This document shows, piece by piece, positions 1 through 10,919 of a DNA stretch of 64,000 nt. A program made the translations under genes and the position numbers. The DNA is from Aegilops tauschii subsp. strangulata (taxonomy: Eukaryota > Streptophyta > Magnoliopsida > Poales > Poaceae): positions 152,955,148 through 153,019,147 of the forward strand of contig NC_053040.3 of assembly GCF_002575655.3 (NCBI RefSeq). Reading direction: 5' to 3'. The notes below the pieces were generated by a model, which searched no databases, had not been told where the DNA came from, and saw nothing but the letters and a program-made list of their open reading frames with translations. Each line of letters starts with the position of its first letter. The stretch's first letter is position 1.

Positions 1-28
1 CAAGATTCATATCATTTGCGCATGCATG

Positions 29-2636
29 TCAAGATTCATACCATTTGCGCCCCTTGGTGCGCTTCTTCTCAAGCCTCTGCCGAGCGCGCTCAAACTCCTC
101 CTCCGTGGGCTCTGAGCTGCCCGCCTTGTTGTCATCACACTTGGACATTATAGATGACAGAACAGAGTCAAACCGCTCCTTCCTCTGTTCCCTGCGCTGC
201 GAGATCGCCAGGATGAGGTCGCTCTCCTGGCTCTTCTTTTTCCTATGGCAGTTTCAGGAGACAAAACAGTGCAGACTTCACATAAGCAGGTGATAGCGAC
301 TAGTATCTTGAGAGGATCAAACTCGAGTGAAGTGTTTCAAGGGATGGATAAATGCTAGTAGGGAACTTACTTCACTCTCCTCTCCAATGGGTTTGTGGGT
401 GGTTCTATCTCAGAGATCTTTTTAGCCCATTTCGCATACACTTTGGTGGACTTCACCTCGCCTACAAAGAAAGGAGGCGGTAAGATAATTGCGCATACAG
501 AAGTTTTGAGGAGCCGGTTGAGTCAAACATGTAAAATCAAGCACTTTACTAGCACCTCGTTGTAGATTGTATGAAGAAAATGGGACAATAAATCAATTAT
601 ATATGGAAAAATCATAGTGGCAACAGCATATGATTATTTACCTTCAGCAATTGCCTGATCAATTATATCTTTGAAGCGGTGAGAATCAAGCTTGGCATCT
701 GAGCAAATCATTGAGCAGAAGAGTCTGCACAAAAAGGCAGAGGGTTAGAAAAAAAAAGAAATGAAACACAGTTGTTCAGTTGCAGTATCAAGTTTTGGAA
801 CAAACATTTAATCCAGCATCAATCACCTGTTCATGTTGCCCTTAAATTTTGTGTACAGTTCCTTTAAATCCTTTTTCTCAGAGTCTGACCCTCTATACTT
901 AGCTTCAAATTCTTCAATGTCAGCCTCTGTGACCTGAGAATAATTTAGACAAAGCAAGTTCATCATGCATTGTATAAGCAAATGGGCAACGTAAGTTTCT
1001 CACTGGCATGGAGCAAACACATACCTTTCTGTACACTGTTCTGAAGTACGCTTGGAGATTGTCTGCAGCTTCTCCAACCAGTGCCTATCACAAGGGAAAA
1101 GATTTGAGAATATTACACAGAAACTTCAAAGGTGGAAACCAAATTGCTAGGATTAGGTGCTCACATCATCATCAGTAATTCCAGTCTCATCATACAATGC
1201 CCTTTTCTCCTGATCTCCAAGAATAGATATCACCTTTTGCAGCTGCTGAAATTTTTCGTTGGCTTCCTGACAACACATAGCATTTCAATTCAGATACATG
1301 GTACGTATTTACTACAACAAAGGTTCAGGGTTGAAATCCTACCTCATCTCCAGGATTCTTATCTGGGTGAAGACGCAAGGCCAACTTGTGATATGCCTTT
1401 TTTATCTCCTGTTGTGAAGCTGTGCTCGCAACCCCTAATATCTGCAGAAAGAAGGAAAAACAAGCATATTAAATGAGATGTCTGTCATACTATGAGATCA
1501 GCAAAGTGGAGCATATCAGCATAACAATTGTTTATTAAAGTACTCCTGTAGAAATTCAGACTTAATCCAATTTGAGGTCGCTGCCATGGACTGCATGTAC
1601 CCTTGCAGCTCTCTGCATGTTTATTTAAACATGGGTTTTCTACCATAGTAAGTGCAATCAAGTTGTATCCACCAACTGACTGCAACTTTGCAGAAACAAA
1701 AAAAAACTAGTGATGATGTTTGAGAAGAAACCATGAATGCAAGCACGGTGCAGCTTTTGTTCTTGTAACAAAAAATTATATCTTGGCTTAACTGGACATG
1801 AACCAGAAACTTTATAACTCATGGAAGTGAGGACTGAATTCTGATCCATAAAGTGAATAAAAATGTTCCTATTTGCTAACATATGACTTACAGGACAATT
1901 GACACCTTTAACTGAACAATTGTATGTTCCTGGATCGACATATATATAGCAGCCCAGCAGATCCTAACTCCAAAATCCCAAGCAAACATCTCCCTTTCAC
2001 ATCCAGCCACATAACTGCTTGACCGCAGAAACAGGGCAAGGATAAAAGCCCTTTAGCACACTTACTAACCAATATGTGCGGCATGTGATCCTTTAACCCC
2101 GGCATATTTTGGATCCGAAATGGGCATGTGTCCGGTTTTGATATGAATTGACTGCGGTTCACTAGGCTACTGTTTTGTGTTAAAAAATGTCATGACAGCA
2201 GGGGAAAGATACGTGTCCGGGTTTATACACGCAGGTAACGTCATAGGACTCCATATCTCGGGGCTAACCTCCTGTGTGCGCATGTTTAATCATAATACCC
2301 AAATATAATACTAACAACTGAGCGATTAGCATGGAGATCCACGAGAAATTCCTACCAAGGGAGCACCTGACTTAACAGCGGACAGCCCTGGGCGGGCAGC
2401 GACATCAAACAAACGTATATACGACGCCATTACTGTTCATCCACGAATCCGAAACATCCGTGCAGGATTTAGATCGAACACTAGCGCCGGAATCCGAAGC
2501 CCTAGGGTCTGGACGGAGGTATTACCTCGTAGAGGCTCTTGCTCTCCGCGGCGGCGGGGGCGGGCTCATCGCCGTTCATCTCGACGTCGTCGCCGTCGCT
2601 GTCGCTGGAAACCCTAGCCCTCCTCTTGCGGCCCAT
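29..2636 (-). CDS. DNAJC9-type J-domain co-chaperone (8 exons)
   Basis: Spliced gene. Exons in transcript order: 2526-2636, 1343-1441, 1165-1266, 1025-1084, 827-933, 642-724, 371-461, 29-242. They total 867 nt and 288 residues, and every junction is GT-AG and keeps the frame. Residues 1-30 are acidic and basic (start MGRKRRARV). The J domain covers about residues 34-100 and has the HPD motif at 62-64, which stimulates Hsp70 ATPase. The helical middle and lysine-rich tail match the DNAJC9 layout; human DNAJC9 is a nuclear histone H3-H4 chaperone that recruits Hsp70. Histone handling in this plant protein is inferred from that family. There is no Cys-rich or class A/B C-terminal domain, so it is class C. 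The start follows a GC-rich leader. The stop lies on the edge of a 29-bp tandem duplication. The 3'UTR and poly(A) site are outside the window. It looks functional. Confidence 0.93.
1442..2525 (-). other. Intron 1 of the DNAJC9-type gene
   Basis: A 1,084-bp intron with donor GTAAT next to exon 1 and acceptor CTGCAG next to exon 2. I see no second gene or complete transposon in it. Its short open frames are chance. Confidence 0.8.
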
Positions 2637-2828
2637 TCGGTGGGAGGCGGCGGAAGTGGGGGAAGTGGAGCAGGAAACCGTGGTGGTGCGATTCTTTCTT
2701 ATAGCGGGCGAGGCTCGAGCGCGAGTGCGGGAAATTTTCCCGCGCGCCGGAAATTGGCGGACTCCCGTACCGGTACCGTCCCGATCAAAATGCTTGGGGT
2801 GCGGGGGGTGAGCGGGGAGATAATAGTA

Positions 2829-3159
2829 TTTTTTTTTTTCAATGAAAAGGGGTTCCCGGCTCCATTTCATATAGAAAGAAACCACACGACTGGAGTACCA
2901 AGTTAGTATTATAGAAACTCTCCAACTCCGAGAGAGCAAAATCGGCATTTTGTCCTTACCAAAGGGAAAACCATAATAATCAAGCCAAGACGCCTAGTCC
3001 GCATCTATTACAGAAGTAAAACGACCTCAGAAGAGGCTCGCAGGCCGGTGAAGAAAATCAGCAAAACCCTGAGAACACCACTTGGATAGAATATTGTTCA
3101 TTCGGATGTTTGAGCTGATATTCAATGGTGGTTCTCCCTCCATGGGCGGTTGTTCCCAT
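2829..3159 (-). mobile_element. Possible 3' end of a LINE, cut by the next element
   Basis: Read on the minus strand, a short open frame (stop near 3027) is followed by about 190 bp of noncoding sequence and a run of 11 A (plus-strand T run 2829-2839). That is the form of a non-LTR retrotransposon tail. No reverse transcriptase or endonuclease motif is visible because the fragment stops at the LTR starting at 3160. The identification rests on the poly(A) tail and general resemblance only. Confidence 0.4.
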
Positions 3160-3630
3160 TGAGGGAGTCCTGAACTAGGGGGTCCTCGGGCGTCTGGACT
3201 ATGTGATGTGGGCCTGACTGATGGGCCGTGAAGATATGAGATCGAAGATCTTCCCTCGTGTCCGGATGGGACTCTCCTTTGCGTGGATGGCAAGCTTGAC
3301 GTTTGGGTGTATAGTTTCCTTCCCTTGTAAACCGACCTTGTACAACCCTAGCCCCCTCTGGTGTCTATATAAACCGGAGGGTTTAGTTCGTAGAGGCAAT
3401 CATAATCAATCACCCTAGACATCTAGGGTTTAGTCATTATGATCTCGAGGTAGATCAACTCTTGTAACCCCTATACTCATCAAAGTCAATCAAGTAGGAA
3501 GTAGGGTATTACCTCCATTAAGAGGGCCCGAACCTGGGTAAACATCGTGCCCCTGTCTCCTGTTACCTTCGATCCTAAGACGCACAGTTCGGAACCCCCT
3601 ACCCGAGATCTGCCGGTTTTGACACCGACA
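3160..3630 (+). repeat. 5' LTR of G1 with adjacent primer-binding region
   Basis: A 471-bp LTR starting TGAGGGAGTCC and ending GACACCGACA. The internal region starts at once with TTGGTGCTTTCATTGAGAG (3631-3649), in the primer-binding position. The LTR contains the TATA box at 3366. No second copy lies in the window, so its age cannot be measured. Confidence 0.85.
3366..3373 (+). promoter_or_regulatory. TATA box of the G1 LTR
   Basis: TATATAAA in the middle of the LTR, upstream of the R/U5 part. It is the expected core promoter of the retrotransposon transcript. Confidence 0.6.
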
Positions 3631-3656
3631 TTGGTGCTTTCATTGAGAGTTCATCT

Positions 3657-5273
3657 GTGTTGTCGACGGAAGGATCGATGGCTCGCCTCGTCGTCAGCGA
3701 CAAAATCACCTCTGGAAGGGCCCTAGTTCCCGGGCAGATCCTCCAGATTGGCAATTTCTCCATAGGCGCCCGCCCGACCATTAAGCCCAAGACGGTCCCT
3801 CGGATTGCCAAAAATCACCTCCGCATCAACCCTGAAAGTGTTGATAAGATGGATCCGGCGGATGTCTCGTCTTTAAATGAACTGCTAGATCGCATCGCCG
3901 CCCTAGGGGTCGCAACAGATTACGATCTGATTGGGCTTAAACCCGATCAGAGGGAAATCAGGTCTCCACCTGTCACCCACCTGGTGACTGTTGTGGAAGA
4001 ACAACTTGAGGATACTACTCCTCCTATGCTGAAAACAAACTATGTCCGGATCTTCGAGCCCTACGAGCCGGACACTCATCGTCAAGATGAGATCATCTGT
4101 CCTCCGAACATAGAATTAGGTGCCGAGTCTAAAAAACCCCAGGACACTCCGGATCCTGGGCCAACAATCTCAGGAAATTTTCAAAATCCGGATTCCACAG
4201 TAGGTCAGGGTTCGGATTTAAGACCACCCACCCACCACAATCAATACTCTCCAAGCAATTCCAGTCCCCTGGACATATGCGATTTAATGTATATACGACA
4301 ACAATCCCAGGAAACCGTCCATCACTTTTGGGCTAGATTCCTACTTATTAAAAACAAGATCAAGGATTGCTGCGACGACGATGCAGTATCAGCCTTTTGC
4401 CACAACTGTACAGACGAGGGGATCATTAATGCCCTCAATCGGCGCCGCATACTGCACTTTGCAGATTTGGCACACATAGTACAGAAGTACTACGCAATGG
4501 AAAGCGCTTGGAAAGCCCAGACAGTTCGGTGGGAACCACCGGCCGGGCAAAAAGGATGCACCCTTACGGGGCACCTGATCATTACTTCGCGGAAAGGAAA
4601 ACTAAGCCCTTACCGGGACACAAAACTATCCTTGACGAATGGCTCGACAAGCCCTGTCAGATACACACGACGCCAAATTCCGAACCAACTCATAGCCTTC
4701 GGGCATGTTGGATACTCCGGCAGGTATCCAAAAGCGGTGAGGCTATTCTCACCAACACTACCCCGGCGAGGCATTCCCCCGAGGATAATGACCTCAACAT
4801 GTTTAAGGTCTTCGAGACCTTTTCTTCAAACAACCGGCATAAAAGGGCACTCCGCGACCTCGCCGAAGTCAATCATGTAGCCATAATAAATCCTTGGAAC
4901 GATATGGCGATAACCTTCAACACCAATGACGAGCCAAGGGCCCGATCAGTCCGAGCACCGGCTGCTTTGGTTCTAAACCCAATTGTAGACGGCTTTCGTC
5001 TCACTAAGGTGCTCATGGACGGCGGCAGCGGACTAAACCTCATTTACGAAGACACGCTCAATAAAATGCAAATGGACAGGAGTCGCATCGAGCAAAGCAA
5101 TGCAACTTTTCGAGGAATTATCCCCAGTCAGGAAGCAATATGCGCGGGGAAATTAAACTCGACGTGGTATTCGGCACGCCAGAGAACTATAGGTCCGAAG
5201 AGATAATCTTCCAGGTGGCCCCTTTCAACAATGGATATCATGCCCTGTTAGGGCGAGACGCATTGAAAGATCA
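3657..5273 (+). pseudogene. Gypsy gag and aspartic protease of G1, frameshifted
   Basis: The frame opens at 3657. Its gag-like part includes a stretch around 4270-4540 typical of Fatima-type Gag (FWARFLL, then a Cys/His-containing helix region). Near 4550 the homology moves to the frame open over 4508-5206. That frame holds the retropepsin site DGGSGLNLIY at about 5019-5048. A further frame change near 5150 is needed to reach the end of the protease (ALLGRDA, up to 5273). At 5274 the solo LTR cuts the gene. No CCHC zinc knuckle is evident. The product would have been Gag plus the start of a Pol polyprotein; it is now dead. Confidence 0.8.
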
Positions 5274-7870
5274 TGGATGTCGCCTAGAGGGGGGTGAATA
5301 GGCGCTTTAAAATAATTACGGTTTAGGCTTGAACAAATGCGGAATAAACCTAGCGGTTAATTTGTCAAGCACAAAACCTACAACAACTAGGCTCACCTAT
5401 GTGCACCAACAACTTATGCTAAGCAAGACAAACTACTAGGTGATAGCAAGATATATGACGAGAAACAATATGGCTAACACAAAGTAAAGTGCATAAGTAA
5501 AGAGCTCGGGTAAGAGATAACCGAGGCACGCGGAGACGACGATGTATCCCGAAGTTCACACCCTTGCGGATGCCAATCTCCGTTTGGAGCGTTGTGGAGG
5601 CACAATGCTCCCCAAGAAGCCACTAGGGCCACCGTAATCTCCTCACGCCCTCGCACAATGCAAGATGTCGTGATTCCACTAAGGGACCCTTGAGGGCGGT
5701 CACCAAACCCGTACAAATGGCAACCCTTGGGGGCGGTCACCGGTACCCGTCAAATTGCTCGGGGCGATCTCCACAACCTAATTGGAGACCCCGACACTTG
5801 CCCGGAGCTTTACACCACAATGATTGAGCTCCGAACACCACCAACCGTCTAGGGCGCCCAAGCACCCAAGAGGAACAAGCTCAAGGGCACCAAGCACCCA
5901 AGAGTAATAAGCTTCTCAACTTGTAACTTCCACGTATCACCGTGGAGAACTCAAACTGATGCACCAAATGCAATGGCAAGGGCACACAGAGTGCCCGGGT
6001 CCTTCTCTCTCAAATCCCACCGAAGCAACTAATGCTAGGGAGGAAAATGAGAGGAAGAACAAGAAGGAGAACACCAAGAACTCCAAGATCTAGATCCAAT
6101 GGGTTCCCCTCACATAGAGGAGAAAGTGATTGGTGGAAATGTGGATCTAGATCTCCTCTCTCTTTTCCCTCAAAAACTAGCAAGAATCCATGGAGGGATT
6201 GAGAGTTAGCAAGCTCGAAGAAGGTCAACAATGGGGGAAGAACACGAGCTCAAAGGATAAGGTTCATTGGGGAAGAAGACCCCCTTTTATAGGAGGGGGA
6301 AAATCCAACCGTTAAGTGCTCAGCCCGCACACGAGCGGTACTACCGCTCGGGCGGAAGAAGCAGTGATAAGGAGCAACAAAACAAGAACCTTGGGGCGGT
6401 AGTACCGCCGATAAGTGATACTACTGCTCACCCCAGCGGTACTACCGCTGGAGGAGCAGAACACGGGACAAAAGGAGGCAGGACAGATCAGAGTACGGTG
6501 GCAGTAGTGCAGTAGCGGTACTACCGCTTGACCGGAGTGGTACTACCGCTTATAGGCGGAACTACCGTGCCTTACTGCCGCACGACTACCGCTGAACCCG
6601 ACACGAAAAGAGCAGACCCAAAATCGAGGCGGTAGTAGAGCGGTACTGGAGCGGTACTACCGCTTGACGCTACAAGCGGTACTACCGCTGCCACCGCAGT
6701 ACTACCGTAGGGAGAAAAACAGAACTGCCAAAACTTCTTCATTTGAGCTCCGAATTGAGCAAACTCAAGCTTGTTGGATACAAGACGACGAGTAGCATCA
6801 AAACAGCGACTGGTTATAGTAAGAAGAGGCAGGGGAGGTATGCCAACAAATAGAGGAGTGAAACCTCCAACCGAGAAGAACCGGCATAACCTCCAACATC
6901 GAAAACATCATAGAAGATGCGAGTGAACTCCGTTTTCGATGAACTCGAGCTTGTCATCAAGATGACCATAAGCTCCAAAACTCACAAAGAGAAGAACCAA
7001 ACAAGAACCAATAAAGATGATGCAAGGATGCAATGGTTTGAGCTCTCTATGAATGATACGATCAAGCTACTCATCGAGAGCCCCCCTTGATAGTACGGCA
7101 ATCGATCCTATAACCCGGTCTCCCAACTACCATCATGAGACCGGTAAAATAGAAAACCTATCAAGAGCAAACCTTTGCCTTGCACATGGTCCACTTGAGC
7201 TAGATGATGACGATCTTGACTCCCTCAAGATGGACCACCTTTCTTGATTGCGTTGGCTCGATGAAGACTAGTTGATTGCTCCCCCATACTCCACTATGGG
7301 TGAGCCACCCTTCCGCACATCTTCACAAGTCCATTGTCACCACAATGGCTTCAAACATTTGATCTCTTCGTGATGCTTTACTTGAACTTGCCCGCTTCAC
7401 TTGAACTTGCACACCGCAACCTAACCCCACAAAGAACTCTCACGAAGACCATGGGTTAGTACACAAAGCGTAATTGACAATGCTTACCATACCATGGGAT
7501 CGCTTGATCCCTCGGTACATCTTGTGCGCTTTGTGTGTTGATCAACTTGATTCACTCTTGACTTAGTCTTGATCAACCTTGAATCTTTCCAACTCTCTTC
7601 ATTTGGATGATGTCTTGAAGGTAAACATGAATGATCACACAATCTTCTTCTTCAAGACATGCTTGCAATAAGCTCAACTCTCACATGACCAATCTTTGGA
7701 TAATTCCTTAATAACACCTTGGTCACCACATAAACTCCTTGAAACCAACACATGGACTTCAAGAAATGCCTATGGACAAATCCTTCAAATATAACTCAAG
7801 GCAACCATTAGTCCATAGAGATTGTCATCAATTACCAAAACCAAACATGGGGGCACCGCATGTTCTTTCA
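5274..7870 (-). mobile_element. Solo LTR (2.6 kb) of a Copia family, inserted in G1 pol
   Basis: A 2,597-bp sequence bounded by the inverted ends TGAAAGA and TCTTTCA and flanked by a perfect 5-bp duplication CGCAT (5269-5273 and 7871-7875). In reverse orientation it matches the LTR at 61267-63877 along its length. Removing it rejoins the G1 protease and RT coding frame, so it inserted into an existing G1. With no internal region present, it is a solo LTR from LTR-LTR recombination. About 6330-6715 is packed with the short palindrome GCGGTAGTACCGC and variants. Confidence 0.92.
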
Positions 7871-9176
7871 CGCATTCACACGCTTTCAAGCCATACCTCA
7901 TTACGGGTACATGAAGCTCAAAATGCACGGACCCAATAGTGTTATCACTATCGCGAGTGATCCGGACATAGCACTCGACGCCGAAAACAAAACCGCATCC
8001 TTGGCCCTCGAGGCACTATCCGAAGCCTTGGCGGCCGAGGAGCTCACCGCTCTGCGCTCCACAGTGGATAGAGACGATGTAATTCTTGATAAAAGGTCTA
8101 AATCCACTTCTTTCAAGCCAGCAGACGAGATAGTCAAATTTCAAGTTCACCCGGCGGACCCCAAGAAGACAGCTTCCATCAGGGCACAGCTGGATCCTAC
8201 GGTCGACGTTGCATTGCGCGCGTTTTTGCGCGAGAATTGGGACATCTTCGCCTGGCACCCTTCGGATATGCCAGGAATCCCACACAGGCTGGCCGAACAC
8301 AGTCTCAATATATTGAAGGGATACAAACCAGTCAAGCAAACGTTGCGGCGCTTTTCTGAACCCAAACGACAAGCTATGGGGGAGGAGCTAGCCAAGCTAC
8401 TTGAAGCCGGGTTTATCAGAGAAATTAAACATCCGGACTGGCTAGCAAACCTGGTGATGGTACCGAAGAAGGATAAATCCTGGCGCCTGTGTGTCGATTT
8501 CAAAGACCTCAATAAAGTCTGCCCTAAGGATCCCTTCCCCCTTCCTCGTATTGACCAGATCATTGATGCAACCGCAGGACACGATTCACTATGTTTCCTC
8601 GACGCATACTCCGGATACCATCAAATCAAGATGAAGGAATCCGACCAAGCCGCAACGGCATTCATTATCCCATACGGGCCCTTCTGCTTCAACACCATGC
8701 CCTTCGGGCTCAAATACGCCGGCGCCACTTACCAACGCATGATTCAAACATGCCTGGAGAAGCAAATCGACAAGACGGTTGAAGCATATGCAGATGACGT
8801 AGTCATCAAAACTAAGCACGTCGAGTCATTGGTGGACAATATGCGCCTCACATTCGACAACCTCCGAACATATGACATACGGCTCAATCCGAAAAAGTGT
8901 GTTTTTGGCGTCCCCGCCAGAAAACTGCTTGGGTTCATCATTTCCAATAGAGGAATTGAAGCAAACCCAGCCAAAATCCGAGCCCTGTCACAATTGGCTA
9001 TACCAACAGACCTCAAGCATGTCCAAAAACTAGTCGGGTGCGTGGCAGCTTTAAGCCGCTTTATCTCCAGATTAGGAAAAAGGCATTGCCATTGTATCGC
9101 CTGCTCCGACGCACCGACCACTTTGAGTGGACGAATGCTGCAACGGCCGGACTCGAAGAAATAAAAGCTTTGTTAG
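7871..9176 (+). pseudogene. Gypsy reverse transcriptase of G1, 3' truncated
   Basis: Continues the pol reading frame after the solo LTR. In order it has the end of the protease region (FQAIPHYGYM), a linker, and the RT fingers and palm: LVMVPKKDKSWRLCVDF near 8450, FLDAYSGYHQIKM near 8600, MPFGLKYAGATYQRM near 8700 and the catalytic AYADDVV near 8790. It then has the thumb (LNPKKCVFGVPARKLLGFI). A frameshift near 9080 precedes the end. The frame is lost where C1 inserts at 9177, so RNase H and integrase are missing. Confidence 0.88.
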
Positions 9177-10834
9177 TGAAAGTGCAACTATCCCTGGGTG
9201 GTTTTGGTAATTACTAACAACATATAGCTCATTGAACTAATGCTATTTCAAGATGATCATTTCAGAAAGTTCAATGATTGGCATGGCATGGATTAGGAAT
9301 GTGGACCCCTCAAAATGCTAAGGACATATATTGGCTCAAGCTCAAGACTCTACATTTTCTTTTTAGTGATCCAAGATCACATTGAGTCCATAGGGAAAGC
9401 CAATACTATCAAAAGGCGATGAGGTGTTGCTTAATGGCTTGCTTGCTCAAAATGCTTAGTGATATGCTCCAAAAGCCCTCAACCACTTTCTCATATCCAC
9501 ATATGTCCAAAACCAAAAGTCAAACTCGGCCCCACCGAAATGTTCTATCCAGCGCCACCGAGTTCATTTGACATAGCCACTGCCAGAAACCCTAGTCACT
9601 TCGGTCTCACTGATAGGGATCTCGGTCTCACCGAGATGGGATTGCAAACTCTCTGTTTCCCTTCGTAACATTTCGGTCTAACCGAGATGAGCGATCGGTC
9701 CCACCGAGTTTGAAATGCAAACTCTCTGTTTCCCCTTCGTAACATTTCGATCTCACCGAAATGAGCGAATCGGTCCCACCGAGTTTGCCTGACCAACTCT
9801 CTGGTTAGCTTATTACCAAAGTCGGTCTCACCGAGTTTGTGTAATCGGTCTCACCGAGATTACGCTATGCCCTAACCCTAATGAAATCGGTCCCACCGAG
9901 TTGTCATGTCGGTCCCACCAAAAAGCCTAACGTTCACATTTTGAACTGAATCGGTCTGACCGAGTTTTCTGATTCGGTCCCACCGAGTTTGGTGAATTGT
10001 GTGTAATGGTTAGATTTTGTGTGGAGGCTATATATACCCCTCCACCCACTCTTCATTCGTGAGGAGAGCCATCAGAACATGCCTACACTTCCAGCATACA
10101 TTTTCTGAGAGAGAACCACCTACTCATGTGTTGAGGTCAAGATATTTCATTCCAACCACATAAATCTTGATCTCTAGCCTTCTCCAAGTTGCTTTCCACT
10201 CAAATCATCTTTCCACCAAATCCAAATCTGTGGGAGAGAGTCGAGTGTTGGGGAGACTATCATTTGAAGCACAAGAGCAAGGAGTTCGTCGTCAACACAC
10301 CATCTATTACCTTTTGGAGAGTGGTGTCTCCTAGATTGGTTAGGTGTCACTTGGGAGCCTCCGTCAAGATTGTGGAGTTGAACCAAGGAGTTTGTACGGG
10401 CAAGGAGATCGCCTACTTCATGAAGATCTACCCTAGTGAGGCAAGTCCTTCATGGGCGATGGCCATGGTGGGATAGACAAGGTTGCTTCTTCATGGATCC
10501 TTCGTGGGTGGAGCCCTCCGTGGACTTGCGCAACCGGTACCCTTCGTGGGTTGAAGTCTCCATCAACGTGGATGTACGATAGCACCACCTATCGGAACCA
10601 CGGAAAAAATCTCCGCGTCTACATTGCGTTTGCTCCCTCCAAACTCCTCCCTTTACCTTCATGTGCAACGTTTTACATTCCGCTGCTATACTCTTAGACT
10701 TGCATGTGTAGGTTGATTGCTTGACTTGTGCTAAGTTGCTAAAATCTGCAAAGACTTAAAATTGGGAAAAGGCTAGATTTTTATTTGGTCAAGTAGTCTA
10801 ATCACCCCCCTCTAGACATACTTTCGATCCTACA
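9177..10834 (+). repeat. 5' LTR of C1 with TCGGT/ACCGA repeats
   Basis: A 1,658-bp LTR starting TGAAAGTGCAACTATCCC and ending CCTACA, just before the primer-binding site at 10837. A TATATATA box lies near 10030. Between about 9600 and 9985 there are roughly ten copies of a near-palindromic box of the form TCGGTCTCACCGAG or TCGGTCCCACCGAG. No second LTR is visible for dating. Confidence 0.78.
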
Positions 10835-10919
10835 AGTGGTATTAGAGCTTTTGTCTCCATTTGCCGTGATTTCCATAACATTTGGTGATCATAGCCTTGG
10901 TTTCACAACCTAGGAGAGT

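Larger units (their letters stand above)
3160..9176 (+). mobile_element. G1: Fatima-like Gypsy element, 5' part only
   Basis: Starts with an LTR beginning TGAGGGAGTCC and contains gag, aspartic protease and reverse transcriptase in Gypsy order. A solo LTR splits it at 5274-7870. It stops at 9177, inside the region after the RT, where C1 is inserted. RNase H, integrase and the 3' LTR are found nowhere else in the window. The family name is from memory of the LTR. The five bases before the element (3155-3159, CCCAT) would be its left TSD, but the right partner is lost. Confidence 0.85.

Noticed and set aside
2460..2906. Frames on the plus strand over the start of the J-protein gene
   Set aside because: Shadows of exon 1 and the GC-rich leader on the other strand.
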